Assembly (NCBI GenBank): GCA_020628545.1
Contig: JAHDEX010000004.1
Coordinates: forward strand, 54,436-118,435
Source of the DNA: Paracoccaceae bacterium
Lineage (GTDB): Bacteria; Pseudomonadota; Alphaproteobacteria; Rhodobacterales; Rhodobacteraceae
Direction of reading: 5' to 3'
DNA length: 64,000 bases
The position numbers and the translations under genes were made by a program. The notes beneath the pieces are model-generated. The model was not told the origin of the DNA. It was given only the letters and a program-made list of their open reading frames with translations, and did no database searches. This document shows, piece by piece, positions 27,948-36,697 of the stretch. Every line of letters begins with the position of its first letter. Position 1 is the first letter of the stretch.

Positions 27948-28589
27948 ATGAGCGACCATGACGATTTTCATTTTGAGCCGATCAAAGGCTTGCCGGAAGA
28001 ACTGCCGAAGGATGAGCACATCCTCTGGCAGGGCGCACCTGACCCAGGGCGTCTGGCGCGAGAGGCTTTGGGACTACGGTGGGTCGCAGGATACTTTGTG
28101 TTGCTCACGCTCTGGCGGATCGGCGTCTCAACGGCAGACGCGCCGCTTGGCGTGGCGGTCCTGCATGGCGTCCCGTTCATCGTGGCGGGCCTTGTGGCCT
28201 GTGCGATCATTTACGGTATTGCTTATGTGCAGGCGAAATCCACGGTTTACACGCTGACCAACAAACGTGTGGCGATGCGGATTGGTGCGGCGCTTACGAT
28301 GACGCTGAACATTCCCTATACTTGGATCGGGACCGCGAAGCTTGAGCTAAAAAAGTCAGGTCACGGGACCTTGGCGTTTGAAACCATTGGCGAAACGCGG
28401 CTGTCATATCTGATGACCTGGCCGCATGTCCGCCCTTGGTACATGTCCCGCACCCAGCCTGCATTGCGGTGCATCCCAAATGCAGGGGATGTCGCTGAGA
28501 TTTTTGCTGAGGCTGCGGAAACCCGGATCAGCACCCCGCAGATCAGCCGCACCGAAACCCCAGACGGCAATGCCGTCGCAGCGGAGTAA
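27948..28589 (+). CDS. puhB: Photosynthetic complex assembly protein PuhB
   Basis: A 213-residue membrane protein with three hydrophobic spans and the typical opening FEPIKGLPEELPKDEHILWQG (split at residues 7-27) and later YTLTNKRVAMRIGAALTMTLN. In Rhodobacter capsulatus PuhB is needed for efficient reaction-centre and LH1 assembly. A GGGGAGG ribosome site precedes the ATG. Five bases separate it from puhC. Confidence 0.96.
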   Translation: MSDHDDFHFEPIKGLPEELPKDEHILWQGAPDPGRLAREALGLRWVAGYFVLLTLWRIGVSTADAPLGVAVLHGVPFIVAGLVACAIIYGIAYVQAKSTVYTLTNKRVAMRIGAALTMTLNIPYTWIGTAKLELKKSGHGTLAFETIGETRLSYLMTWPHVRPWYMSRTQPALRCIPNAGDVAEIFAEAAETRISTPQISRTETPDGNAVAAE

Positions 28590-28594
28590 GCAAG

Positions 28595-29053
28595 ATGTCT
28601 CAGATGGAAAGACAGATGCGCAAGCGGGACAAGGAGATGGTCCCCACGATCCTTGTGCAAGCCATGTTCGCGCTGATGATCGGCAGCCTCGCATTGGTCG
28701 CCTACGCCCAATGGGCGGATGTGCCAAAGGTTGGCGTGCTTGAACCCTCACCAGTCGCGGAAAGCCGTGACGTGACATTGGTCGGTGACCGCTCTGGCAA
28801 ATACGAAGTGCTGGATGAACGTGGCACCGTGATCGCAAGCACCGCCGACCCGCGCGCCGGTTTCATCGGCGTCATCGGTCGCGCCATTGATCGTGAACGA
28901 GAGGTCTTTGGCGTCGACGCGACCGGCCCGATTACCGTCGCCCGCCGCGAGAATGGCAACATCGCGATCATCGATCCGAACACAAAGATGAGCATCGATT
29001 TGATCGGCTACGGCAAAGACAACGTCGCAGCCTTTGCCAACCTGTTGAACTGA
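28595..29053 (+). CDS. puhC: Photosynthetic complex assembly protein PuhC
   Basis: A 152-residue protein with a charged N-terminus, one membrane helix (about residues 16-38, VQAMFALMIGSLALVAYAQW) and a periplasmic domain with RDVTLVGDRSGKYEVLDE and GFIGVIGRAIDRER. PuhC supports accumulation of the reaction centre-LH1 core. Length and place in the operon match the family. Confidence 0.94.
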   Translation: MSQMERQMRKRDKEMVPTILVQAMFALMIGSLALVAYAQWADVPKVGVLEPSPVAESRDVTLVGDRSGKYEVLDERGTVIASTADPRAGFIGVIGRAIDREREVFGVDATGPITVARRENGNIAIIDPNTKMSIDLIGYGKDNVAAFANLLN

Positions 29054-29112
29054 AGACCGCAACCGGTGGGTGGTTCGCCATCACCTGCCCCGAAAATGTG
29101 AAAGGGAACCAC

Positions 29113-29409
29113 ATGGGACTACTGACAAGAACACGCGAGACAGTGCCGTGCGTCGTGACGATTTCTCACCGGTTTGAGGAATTGTCAGCGCATGTGAAAT
29201 TCACGAACGGAGCAGTCGTGCATCCTGGCGACACGGTTGAAGTCCAAGGTGCGGAGATCATGGCGCCCTTTGGCGAGATCGTTGAGGAAGAGCGGATGGC
29301 GGTGATCACCCGCGCCTCTCGCCTTGAGCAGCTTTGGACTCGCGCAACCGGTGATTTGGAGTTCATGGAGCTGTGCGAGTTTTCCTTCAGCGAGGAGGTC
29401 ATGGCATGA
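29113..29409 (+). CDS. Small conserved protein of the puh-acsF operon, function unknown
   Basis: A 98-residue soluble protein with no membrane span or signal peptide. It starts MGLLTRTRETVPC and has a beta-rich centre (VVHPGDTVEVQGAEIMAP, residues about 34-51) and an acidic, helical end (LEFMELCEFSFSEE). The stop overlaps the acsF ATG by ATGA, so it is translationally coupled to the cyclase, which argues that it is real and expressed. A GTG 15 bases upstream is a possible alternative start. I know no function for it. By position it may be an accessory factor for AcsF or for reaction-centre assembly. Confidence 0.85.
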   Translation: MGLLTRTRETVPCVVTISHRFEELSAHVKFTNGAVVHPGDTVEVQGAEIMAPFGEIVEEERMAVITRASRLEQLWTRATGDLEFMELCEFSFSEEVMA

Positions 29410-30524
29410 ACATCCACTCATCAGAGGCCACGACAGCCGAAGAAGCGATTGCCGCGCAGGAGGCGCTGCCGCCTTTGACAAATGAGGAAGCCACGAATGT
29501 GGCGATGGCCAACACGCTATTGACCCCGCGCTTTTACACCACCGACTTTGACGAGATGGACGCCATCGACGTGACCCCGGTGCGCCCTGCATGGGATAAG
29601 CTGATCGCGCAGATGAAATCGGATCCGAACAAGGGCCACTTCAAGAAGAACGAAGACTGGGACAGCATCGACTGGGACGGGATGGAACCGCGCCTGAAGG
29701 CAGAGTTCATCGACTTTCTGATCTCATCCTGCACCGCCGAATTCTCTGGCTGTGTGCTGTACAAAGAGATGAAGCGTCGTGGCTCGAATGAAGATATCAC
29801 GACGCTGTTCCAGCTAATGGCGCGGGACGAAGCGCGGCACGCAGGCTTTATCAATGATGCCCTGCGCGAAGCAGGCATTGCGGTGAACCTCGGCTTCCTG
29901 ACGCAGGCCAAGAAGTACACCTACTTCCGACCAAAGTTCATCTACTACGCGACCTACCTGTCAGAGAAGATCGGCTACGCCCGTTACATCACCATTTATC
30001 GGCACCTGGAGGCGAACCCACATCACCGCTTCCACCCGATTTTCAAGTGGTTCCGGGAGTGGTGCAATGACGAGTTCAGCCATGGCGAAGCCTTCGCCCT
30101 GCTGATGAAGACCGATCCGGCGTTGACCGAAAGCCGGGTGAACAAGATGTGGATTAAGTTCTTCCTCACGGCGGTCTATTCCACCATGTGGGTCCGCGAC
30201 CACCAACGGCCCGCCTTCCACGAAGCGCTGGGCGTTGATCCAGCATGGTACGGGCAGGAAGTTTTCCGCAAAACGTCGGAAATCTCCAAACAGGTGTTCC
30301 CGATGACGCTGGACATCGATCACCCGCGCTGGGTGCCACGCCTGGACGCGATGCAGCGGGCCAACGAACAGATCGCAGTGGGCCGTAAGCAAGGTGGCAT
30401 AGGTGGCTGGGCGAAACGGATGCTGGGTTCCGCTAAGGCAGGTTTCGCTTTCGTGTCACTGTTGGCGATACCCGCAGTCGGCAACGCTGTGCCCGACAAT
30501 CCAAGATTGGAGCCAGCATATTGA
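29406..30524 (+). CDS. acsF: Mg-protoporphyrin IX monomethyl ester oxidative cyclase
   Basis: A 372-residue di-iron monooxygenase that uses O2 to form isocyclic ring E, yielding divinyl protochlorophyllide. The iron-binding carboxylate/His motifs are visible as LISSCTAEFSG (Glu), MARDEARHAGF (ExxH) and CNDEFSHGEAF (ExxH). This is the oxygen-dependent route used by aerobic phototrophs; the anaerobic cyclase bchE is not in this window. The last 40 residues include a hydrophobic stretch (FAFVSLLAIPAVG). The gene is coupled to the preceding small protein. Confidence 0.97.
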   Translation: MNIHSSEATTAEEAIAAQEALPPLTNEEATNVAMANTLLTPRFYTTDFDEMDAIDVTPVRPAWDKLIAQMKSDPNKGHFKKNEDWDSIDWDGMEPRLKAEFIDFLISSCTAEFSGCVLYKEMKRRGSNEDITTLFQLMARDEARHAGFINDALREAGIAVNLGFLTQAKKYTYFRPKFIYYATYLSEKIGYARYITIYRHLEANPHHRFHPIFKWFREWCNDEFSHGEAFALLMKTDPALTESRVNKMWIKFFLTAVYSTMWVRDHQRPAFHEALGVDPAWYGQEVFRKTSEISKQVFPMTLDIDHPRWVPRLDAMQRANEQIAVGRKQGGIGGWAKRMLGSAKAGFAFVSLLAIPAVGNAVPDNPRLEPAY

Positions 30525-30559
30525 TCGGGTGAGCGGGCCCCGCCCGCCCACCCCCTTTC

Positions 30560-30572
30560 GGGGCTTCGCCCC
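30560..30572 (+). other. GC hairpin between acsF and puhE
   Basis: GGGGC-TTC-GCCCC is a perfect five-pair stem with a three-base loop in a 95-base gap. It overlaps an alternative stem (CCCC-TTTC-GGGG) and follows the GC-rich GCGGGCCCCGCCCGC. No T run is present. It may be a processing or stabilising element in the operon mRNA. Confidence 0.5.
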
Positions 30573-30619
30573 GGACCCCAAGGTACTTCAAGCAAGAAGA
30601 AAGTGAGATCCGCACCGAA

Positions 30620-31408
30620 ATGACCGCACCCTGGTTTGCAGCATTGGTCGCCTTGTTTGTCTGGTGGTTTTCCACCGGGCTGATTTTGCTGGCCGTGCGG
30701 CGGGCGGATCGCGGTGGCGGGCATGGGACGCTGGTGCTGTTGGGGCTGCCGTTCCTGGTGATCGGCGTTGCGATGGTTGCAGGCTCTTTCAGCCGCGTGG
30801 ATGTGGCAGGTGTGTATCAGGGCTTTCTCGGCGCCTTGGCGATTTGGGGTTGGATCGAGTTGATGTTTCTGGCGGGCGTCGTGACCGGGCCGATGCGGGA
30901 GGCCGCGGTGCCCGGCCAGCAAGGACAGGCGAGGTTTCTGCGGGCTTTTGCAGCGCTCGCCTATCACGAGTTGTTGCTGGTTGCGGGTCTGTTCGGACTG
31001 GCCTTGGCCGCAGGCGACGCACCGAACCGGATGGCGCTGGCAACCTACATGGTGCTGTTCCTTGCGCGGATCTGCGCCAAACTGAATCTGTTTTACGGCG
31101 TCCCACGGATCAACACGGAATTTGTTCCGGCCCGGCTGACCCATCTGAAGAGCTACTTCCGTCAAGGGCCCATCACATTGGCGTTTCCCATTGCGATCAC
31201 GATCCTGACGGCTGTTCTGGCCGTTTGCGCGCAACAGTTGCTGACCGCGACCTCCGACGCGCGCGCGGTCGGCTTCGCCTTGTTGACGGCGCTGACCGCG
31301 CTCGCCCTCATCGAACACTGGCTGATGGTTGTGCCACTGCCGGACGCAAAACTTTGGCGCTGGATGCTGCCTGCGCCCGAAACCGAAGACCCAAGAAGAA
31401 AGACCTGA
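30620..31408 (+). CDS. puhE: Photosynthetic complex assembly protein PuhE (DUF3623)
   Basis: A 262-residue membrane protein with about seven hydrophobic spans. The start PWFAALVALFVWWFSTGLIL and the loop FYGVPRINTEFVPARLTHL are typical of PuhE, always found near puhA in purple bacteria. In Rhodobacter capsulatus its loss affects bacteriochlorophyll production and core complex levels. Four bases separate it from hemA. Confidence 0.95.
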   Translation: MTAPWFAALVALFVWWFSTGLILLAVRRADRGGGHGTLVLLGLPFLVIGVAMVAGSFSRVDVAGVYQGFLGALAIWGWIELMFLAGVVTGPMREAAVPGQQGQARFLRAFAALAYHELLLVAGLFGLALAAGDAPNRMALATYMVLFLARICAKLNLFYGVPRINTEFVPARLTHLKSYFRQGPITLAFPIAITILTAVLAVCAQQLLTATSDARAVGFALLTALTALALIEHWLMVVPLPDAKLWRWMLPAPETEDPRRKT

Positions 31409-31411
31409 GAC

Positions 31412-32626
31412 ATGGATTTTGACGTATTGTTCACCACGCAACTGGAACAGTTGAAGGCCGAGGGCAATTATCGCTACTTCGCGGAGCTTGAACGCCAATG
31501 CGGAAAGTTTCCCCGCGCGGCAAATCACGCCGAGGATGGTGTGAAAGATGTGACTGTCTGGTGTTCAAACGACTATCTCGGCATGGGCCAGCATCCCAAG
31601 GTGATGAACGCGATGTGCGAGGCGGTACAACGGACCGGCACTGGCGCTGGTGGTACACGCAATATCAGCGGCACAAACCACGACCATCTTCTTTTGGAAC
31701 GTGAACTGGCCGATCTGCACGGCAAGGAAAGTGCATTGCTGTTTACCTCTGGATACGTGTCCAATTGGGCGGCGCTGTCGACGCTTGGGTCGCGTCTGGA
31801 CGGCTGTGTGATTTTGTCCGACGCGGGTAACCACGCGTCGATGATCGAAGGTATTCGCCACTCTCGCGCGCAGAAGGTCATCTGGAAACACAATGATGTG
31901 GCAGATCTGGAGGCCAAGCTGGCCGCGCTGCCTGCCAACGCGCCCAAGATCGTGGCTTTTGAGAGCGTTTATTCGATGGACGGCGACATCGCCCCGATCG
32001 AGGCGATTGTGGACGTGGCCGAGAAATATGGCGCGATGACCTATCTGGATGAGGTCCACGCCGTTGGGATGTATGGCCCGCGTGGAGGTGGCGTGTCAGA
32101 GCGTGATGGTGTGGCAGACCGGATCACATTGATTGAAGGCACGCTGGGCAAGGCCTTTGGCGTCGTGGGGGGCTACATCACCGGATCAGCCGCGCTCTGC
32201 GATTTCATCCGCAGTTTTGCGAGCGGATTCATTTTCACAACTGCCTTGCCACCGGCGGTGGCTGCGGCAGCACGTGTGTCGATTGAGCACCTCAAATCAT
32301 CTGATGTGGAACGCGAAGGCCAGCGCCGTCAGGTCGCCCGCCTCCGTGCGGCGCTCGACCGTGAGGGCATCCCGCATATGATCAACGACAGTCACATTGT
32401 ACCGGTGTTAATCAAAGACCCGGTGAAGACCCGCATGCTCGCGGATTACTTAATGGATGAATGGAACATTTACGTGCAACCCATCAACTATCCAACGGTG
32501 CCCAAAGGGACGGAACGACTCCGGTTTACGCCGTCGCCGTTGCACACCGACGCCGATATTGACCACCTTGTTCAGGCGCTGAGCGTGTTGTGGAAGCAAT
32601 GCGCCATTGCCCATGCGGTGGCATAG
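31412..32626 (+). CDS. hemA: 5-aminolevulinate synthase
   Basis: A 404-residue pyridoxal-phosphate enzyme that condenses glycine and succinyl-CoA to 5-aminolevulinate, the first step of tetrapyrrole synthesis in alphaproteobacteria. The PLP lysine is Lys247 in [25 protein letters not shown] and [13 protein letters not shown] (PLP-binding Asp/His) are intact. Placement at the end of the bch-puh operon ties the precursor supply to pigment synthesis. A second gene elsewhere in the genome is possible, as in Rhodobacter sphaeroides. Confidence 0.98.
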   Translation: MDFDVLFTTQLEQLKAEGNYRYFAELERQCGKFPRAANHAEDGVKDVTVWCSNDYLGMGQHPKVMNAMCEAVQRTGTGAGGTRNISGTNHDHLLLERELADLHGKESALLFTSGYVSNWAALSTLGSRLDGCVILSDAGNHASMIEGIRHSRAQKVIWKHNDVADLEAKLAALPANAPKIVAFESVYSMDGDIAPIEAIVDVAEKYGAMTYLDEVHAVGMYGPRGGGVSERDGVADRITLIEGTLGKAFGVVGGYITGSAALCDFIRSFASGFIFTTALPPAVAAAARVSIEHLKSSDVEREGQRRQVARLRAALDREGIPHMINDSHIVPVLIKDPVKTRMLADYLMDEWNIYVQPINYPTVPKGTERLRFTPSPLHTDADIDHLVQALSVLWKQCAIAHAVA

Positions 32627-32737
32627 CGCCGATCACGAAGATTTTTTGTATACAGGGGTGGACCCTACTGACGCAGGCGCTACCCTTCGTTCAAAGGCTG
32701 ACCATGCCGAGACTAGCAGATCGAGAGGAAGACGATC

Positions 32738-33184
32738 ATGAAGACATTGAACATCGCAGCTGCATTGGCTGTTCTGGCAGCACCCGCATTTGCTGACGGC
32801 CACGCGGCCTCTGGCAATGGCGACGCAGCAAACGGCGAAGCGGAATTCAACAAGCAGTGCGTATCCTGTCATGTTGTTGCAGATGCGGACGGCAACGTGC
32901 TGGCCGGTCGTGCAGCAAAGACCGGACCAAACCTTTACGGTGTCGCAGGCCGCGTGCCAGGCACGGTTGAAGACTTCCGCTATGGCGATGCGATTGTAGA
33001 ACTCGGCGAAACCACAGGTTTGGGCTGGGCAGAAGAAAGCTTTGTCACATACGTTCAGGACCCAACCGCGTACCTGCGCGAGGCTTTGGATAACAACCGC
33101 GCCCGCAGCAAGATGTCTTACAAAGTGCGCGATGAGCAGGTTGCTGTCGACCTTTACGCTTATCTCTCCACTTTCAGCGAATAA
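32738..33184 (+). CDS. cycA: Cytochrome c2 (periplasmic electron carrier)
   Basis: A 148-residue class I c-type cytochrome with a signal peptide (cleavage after AFA at residue 19), the haem site CVSCH at residues 41-45 and a likely axial Met126 in RSKMSYK. It matches the cytochrome c2 family that carries electrons from the bc1 complex to the photo-oxidised reaction centre. A GAGAGGAAG ribosome site precedes the ATG. The 111-base gap after hemA, with a GGGT/ACCC hairpin, may hold its own promoter. The petABC operon is about 22 kb downstream. Confidence 0.92.
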   Translation: MKTLNIAAALAVLAAPAFADGHAASGNGDAANGEAEFNKQCVSCHVVADADGNVLAGRAAKTGPNLYGVAGRVPGTVEDFRYGDAIVELGETTGLGWAEESFVTYVQDPTAYLREALDNNRARSKMSYKVRDEQVAVDLYAYLSTFSE

Positions 33185-33204
33185 GTCAGCTGACAGAATT
33201 TGAA

Positions 33205-33232
33205 GGGCCGTCAGGGGAAACTCTGGCGGTCC
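33205..33232. terminator. Possible terminator after cycA
   Basis: GGGCCGTCAG and CTGGCGGTCC can pair over ten positions (two G-U) around an eight-base loop. The right part lies in the last codons of the convergent bchO gene. The T run is short (ATTTCGTTT), so efficiency is uncertain. Confidence 0.4.
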
Positions 33233-34074
33233 ATTTCGTTTGTGATTAGGGCAGCGATGGTCGTGGCATCTTCCTCATGCGCCAGGTGCCCAAGACGCGG
33301 CAACCGCGTTAGCACGGCCTGTGAAAGCAGGCCTGCCGCGTCCAAGCTCGTCTGAGGTGGGACAGCTGTGTCGTTTTCCCCCACGATCAGATGCACATGC
33401 GCTGCGATATCCGGAAGCCTTGCCAAAAGGGGGTCCAGCTCCCATTGCGCCATCATTGCGAGCGTCGCGCCGACATGGCCGGGGTCGCGCGCAAGCCGCA
33501 GGTAATGGTCGATGCCATCTGGCCCAAGCGTTGATCCGGTGCCGTTGATGAGGTTGCGCACGCTGCTGGGAGTGGTTGTCGCCGAAAAGAATTCGGCCGA
33601 GAAGGGCGTGATCGCGAGCACTTTCGCCATTGCGGGAAACAACCAACCCGCGACACCCTTGAAGTTGCCAAGTGCCGCATTGATCGCCACGACCCCGTGT
33701 TGCGGGCGCAGACCCAGTTCCGTCAAACGCAAGGCGATGGCAGCCCCGGCGGAGTGGCCCACAATCAGGTCAGGTGTGATCCCCTCCTGCCTTAAGAGCG
33801 CCAACAGATCCTCTGCCATCGGATCGAGGCCGCACCGGGTGCGTGCACCCAATTGAGTGAAGCCTTGTCCGGGTAGATCGATGGCAACGACATGGGCCGT
33901 CCTGCTCAGGATAGGGAACAGATGACGAAAGCTTTGCGTGGCGCCTCCGGCACCGTGGATCAAAAGGATCGTGGGTCCTTCGCCTGCTGCCTGAACATGC
34001 CAGCGATGCGGGCGGGATAGTACTTGCCTTGAGAGGGCCGCCATTGGCCAGTCGGCGGGGGGTGGCCAGCGCAT
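33211..34074 (-). CDS. bchO: Alpha/beta hydrolase BchO
   Basis: A 287-residue alpha/beta-hydrolase found next to bchD in purple bacteria and thought to act in Mg chelation or bacteriochlorophyll synthesis; its precise reaction is not established. The oxyanion segment ILLIHGAGGATQSF and the nucleophile elbow VGHSAGAAIALR are visible, with a C-terminal His in GHLAHEEDA. It is last in the crtA-bchI-bchD-bchO unit, three bases after bchD. Confidence 0.94.
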   Translation of the reverse strand: MRWPPPADWPMAALSRQVLSRPHRWHVQAAGEGPTILLIHGAGGATQSFRHLFPILSRTAHVVAIDLPGQGFTQLGARTRCGLDPMAEDLLALLRQEGITPDLIVGHSAGAAIALRLTELGLRPQHGVVAINAALGNFKGVAGWLFPAMAKVLAITPFSAEFFSATTTPSSVRNLINGTGSTLGPDGIDHYLRLARDPGHVGATLAMMAQWELDPLLARLPDIAAHVHLIVGENDTAVPPQTSLDAAGLLSQAVLTRLPRLGHLAHEEDATTIAALITNEMDRQSFP

Positions 34075-34077
34075 CGC

Positions 34078-35706
34078 CTAGCCGTCAAGCGCAGTCGATA
34101 CCGCATCCGACAGGCGTTGCGCATCCGCGCGGGGCAGCGGCAGGTAAGGTGCATCAAGCGTTTGTGCCAAGGTACGCAGTGCCGGCTCGGGCCGATTGCC
34201 CGTGTCAATGACAAGCGCGTCGATACCCTGCGCGCGGATCACTTGTGCCATGCGCGACGCATCCGTGGCGGCCTGTTTGCGATTTGCTTCGCCATCCAGC
34301 GAAATATTTGCGCGACCGTCGGTGAGCAGGATCATGGTGGGCGTCAGCCCTTTGCTATGGGTTTGCAGTGCTTGCGCCATCGCCTCTTGCAGGCCTGCAG
34401 CAAGCGGGGTGCCGCCCCCGCCCGGCAGACTGGCGAGACGACGTTTGGTTTGAACAAGCGACCGTGTGGGCGGCAAGAGCAGTTCGGCGGAAGTGCCACG
34501 GAAGGAAATCAGGCTGACGTGGTCACGCCGCGCGTAGGCCTGCCCGAGCAGGAGTTCGATTGCGCCTTTGGCCTCCGCAAGACGCGCCAACGCGGCAGAG
34601 CCTGACGCATCAACCGCAAAGATCAGAACCCGGTCACTGCGGATGGCATAGCGCTTTGTATGAATGTCGCTTTGGCGAATGTGCAGGCCTGCGCGTCCTG
34701 TTGCCTGCCGTCGGATCGTCTGCCAGGGCGCTGCGGCGCGCAGGGTGCTGATCAGGTCGATCCGCGCGCCGTCATAGAGGCGTCCCGGACGGGCAGGCAG
34801 GGGGCGCCCTCGTCGGTTGCCCTTTCGCTGCGCACCGCTGCCCGCGCCGCGGCCGGCCCGTGCAGTCCGGGCTGTGATCTGATCGAGCAGGTTATCAGGC
34901 AACAACGCTTTGATCGCGTCGAGGATCATCTCGTCCGGTAATTCCATCTGCCCAGGCATGTCGGAAGGTGTCTCCGACGCATTGTCCATCTCAGGCGGTG
35001 TCTGGTCCGGCTCTTGCGGAACCCGAGTTGCGCGGTGGGTGAGTGTGAGAACGCAGGCGGTCTCTATGTCAGTCGTGGAAGGTTCTGTTTGGCCCGCCAA
35101 ACCCGCTAGCGCCTTTGCCGCGCGCAAAGCAAAAAGCGGCGCACGCAAGCTGTCGATGCCGAGCCGCATCGCGACTTCGGTGACCTCGGCAAGCGTGTTT
35201 TCGGTGGCAGTCTCTCGTGTGCGTTCAAGCGGTAACGCGCTTTCACCCGCAAGGTCGCGGTACGTCACTTCGTTCAAGTCCGCGAAGAACGCGCAGCGTT
35301 CCATGAGAATGGTCGGTGCGGCCTCACCATCCTCCGCACCTTCATCGAGGATCACCAACGTTGGCGCGTCTGGCCCGTCCATGGCGAGGGCGAGCTTTGC
35401 CGCCAATCCTGCAGGACAGCGCTCCGCCATCGTCAGGACCACTGTGCCGCCTGCATCCAGAATCCCCGATTTCTCCACGAGCTTCCCGGCAGACAGCGTC
35501 GCTGTGAGGTCGAGACCACCAAAAAGTGCCTCGTCTGAGATTTGCGGATGAATGCGTTGTACCGGGGCGGTGAGGGTCTTGGTTGCCGCGATAAATGCAT
35601 CGCGAACCGGTCCGGATCGCGCACGGACCACGATACCGCCCAAACCAGGGTCTGCGGTAAGCAGCTGGAGTGCCAGAGTGGCCTGCTGCCAGCTATCCAA
35701 GGACAT
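34078..35706 (-). CDS. bchD: Magnesium chelatase subunit D
   Basis: A 542-residue AAA+ subunit that with BchI forms the ATPase ring driving Mg insertion by BchH. The N-terminal AAA+ half lacks a clear Walker A loop, as is usual for BchD. An acidic Pro-rich linker (QEPDQTPPEMDNASETPSD) leads to a C-terminal von Willebrand A domain with a MIDAS site: FAVDASGSAA, SFRGTSAE and LLTDGRANI. The start MSLDSWQQ overlaps the end of bchI by 14 bases; an open frame extending 99 bases upstream is bchI shadow. Confidence 0.97.
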   Translation of the reverse strand: MSLDSWQQATLALQLLTADPGLGGIVVRARSGPVRDAFIAATKTLTAPVQRIHPQISDEALFGGLDLTATLSAGKLVEKSGILDAGGTVVLTMAERCPAGLAAKLALAMDGPDAPTLVILDEGAEDGEAAPTILMERCAFFADLNEVTYRDLAGESALPLERTRETATENTLAEVTEVAMRLGIDSLRAPLFALRAAKALAGLAGQTEPSTTDIETACVLTLTHRATRVPQEPDQTPPEMDNASETPSDMPGQMELPDEMILDAIKALLPDNLLDQITARTARAGRGAGSGAQRKGNRRGRPLPARPGRLYDGARIDLISTLRAAAPWQTIRRQATGRAGLHIRQSDIHTKRYAIRSDRVLIFAVDASGSAALARLAEAKGAIELLLGQAYARRDHVSLISFRGTSAELLLPPTRSLVQTKRRLASLPGGGGTPLAAGLQEAMAQALQTHSKGLTPTMILLTDGRANISLDGEANRKQAATDASRMAQVIRAQGIDALVIDTGNRPEPALRTLAQTLDAPYLPLPRADAQRLSDAVSTALDG

Positions 35707-36697
35707 CTTCGACGATCCGGGTAACCCGCGCGCCTGTGCCGGCCTCATCCAGCGGATCACGGCGCAGGCGGTGGCGCAGCGCCAAGCCCGCAACATCGCG
35801 CACATGGGTCCGGGTCAGGGTAGGATCGGCGCGCCACGCCGCATAGGCTCGCGCGGCCTTCAGTAAGGTCAACTCTCCACGCAATCCGTCAGAACCGAGG
35901 GCCACGCAAAGCTCTGCCACGTCGTGCAGCGTTTTGTCAGGGGTCTTAAGCTCCTTCAACGCATCGCGCGCTGTCAGGATACGGTCTCGAATGGTGGCGT
36001 CTTCGGCTTGCCAGCGCAGCAGGAAGGCCGCGGTATCATTTTCAAACGCATCGCGGCGTTTGACGACCTCTACTCGCGTGGCAATGTCTTTGGGGCTGGC
36101 CACGTCGACAGAAAGGCCAAACCGGTCAAGCAGTTGCGGGCGCAATTCGCCTTCTTCAGGGTTACCGGACCCGACGAGGACAAAGCGGGCCGGATGGCGA
36201 ATTGATAGCCCTTCGCGTTCGACTACATTCTCGCCCGACTGGGCCACATCAAGCAGCAGATCCACAATGTGATCCTCAAGCAGGTTCACCTCATCAATAT
36301 ACAGATACCCGCGATTGGCTTTGGCGAGCAGACCGGGTTGAAATGCTTTCTCGCCTGCTGACAGGGCCTTTTCGATGTCCAGCGCGCCTGTCACTCGGTC
36401 TTCGGTTGCGCCAAGTGGAAGGTCCACCACCGGTGTCGGCACATCATGCGTGCCCCGCCCGATGTTTTGCGCCCAATCAGGAACGTCGGTGCGTTTGGCG
36501 CTGTTCACTGGGCAGCCTTTCACCACCCTGATTGGCGGCAATAGCCCGGCCAGCGCCCGCACCGCCGTCGATTTGCCGGTTCCCCGATCCCCAAACACCA
36601 GCACGCCGCCGATCGACGGATCAATCGCGGTGAGGATCATCGCGCGTTTCATTTCATCCTGACCAACGATGGCCGAGAAAGGGAAAGGCGTCGTCAT
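35693..36697 (-). CDS. bchI: Magnesium chelatase ATPase subunit I
   Basis: A 334-residue AAA+ ATPase. Walker A GDRGTGKST is at about residues 36-44, Walker B LYIDEVNLLEDH further on, followed by the sensor segment GSGNPEEGEL. It hydrolyses ATP with BchD to power Mg insertion into protoporphyrin IX. The ATG overlaps the crtA stop (ATGA), so the chelatase genes are co-transcribed with a carotenoid gene under the crtA promoter. Confidence 0.98.
   Translation of the reverse strand: MTTPFPFSAIVGQDEMKRAMILTAIDPSIGGVLVFGDRGTGKSTAVRALAGLLPPIRVVKGCPVNSAKRTDVPDWAQNIGRGTHDVPTPVVDLPLGATEDRVTGALDIEKALSAGEKAFQPGLLAKANRGYLYIDEVNLLEDHIVDLLLDVAQSGENVVEREGLSIRHPARFVLVGSGNPEEGELRPQLLDRFGLSVDVASPKDIATRVEVVKRRDAFENDTAAFLLRWQAEDATIRDRILTARDALKELKTPDKTLHDVAELCVALGSDGLRGELTLLKAARAYAAWRADPTLTRTHVRDVAGLALRHRLRRDPLDEAGTGARVTRIVEDVLG

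Noticed and set aside
30320..31528. A 402-codon minus-strand open frame across acsF, puhE and hemA
   Set aside because: It crosses three well-supported genes on the other strand, is rich in Gln/Arg/Pro, and shows no domain signature.
32648..32665. PpsR site upstream of cycA
   Set aside because: TGTATACAGG starts like a site, but ACA is not at the needed 12-base distance.
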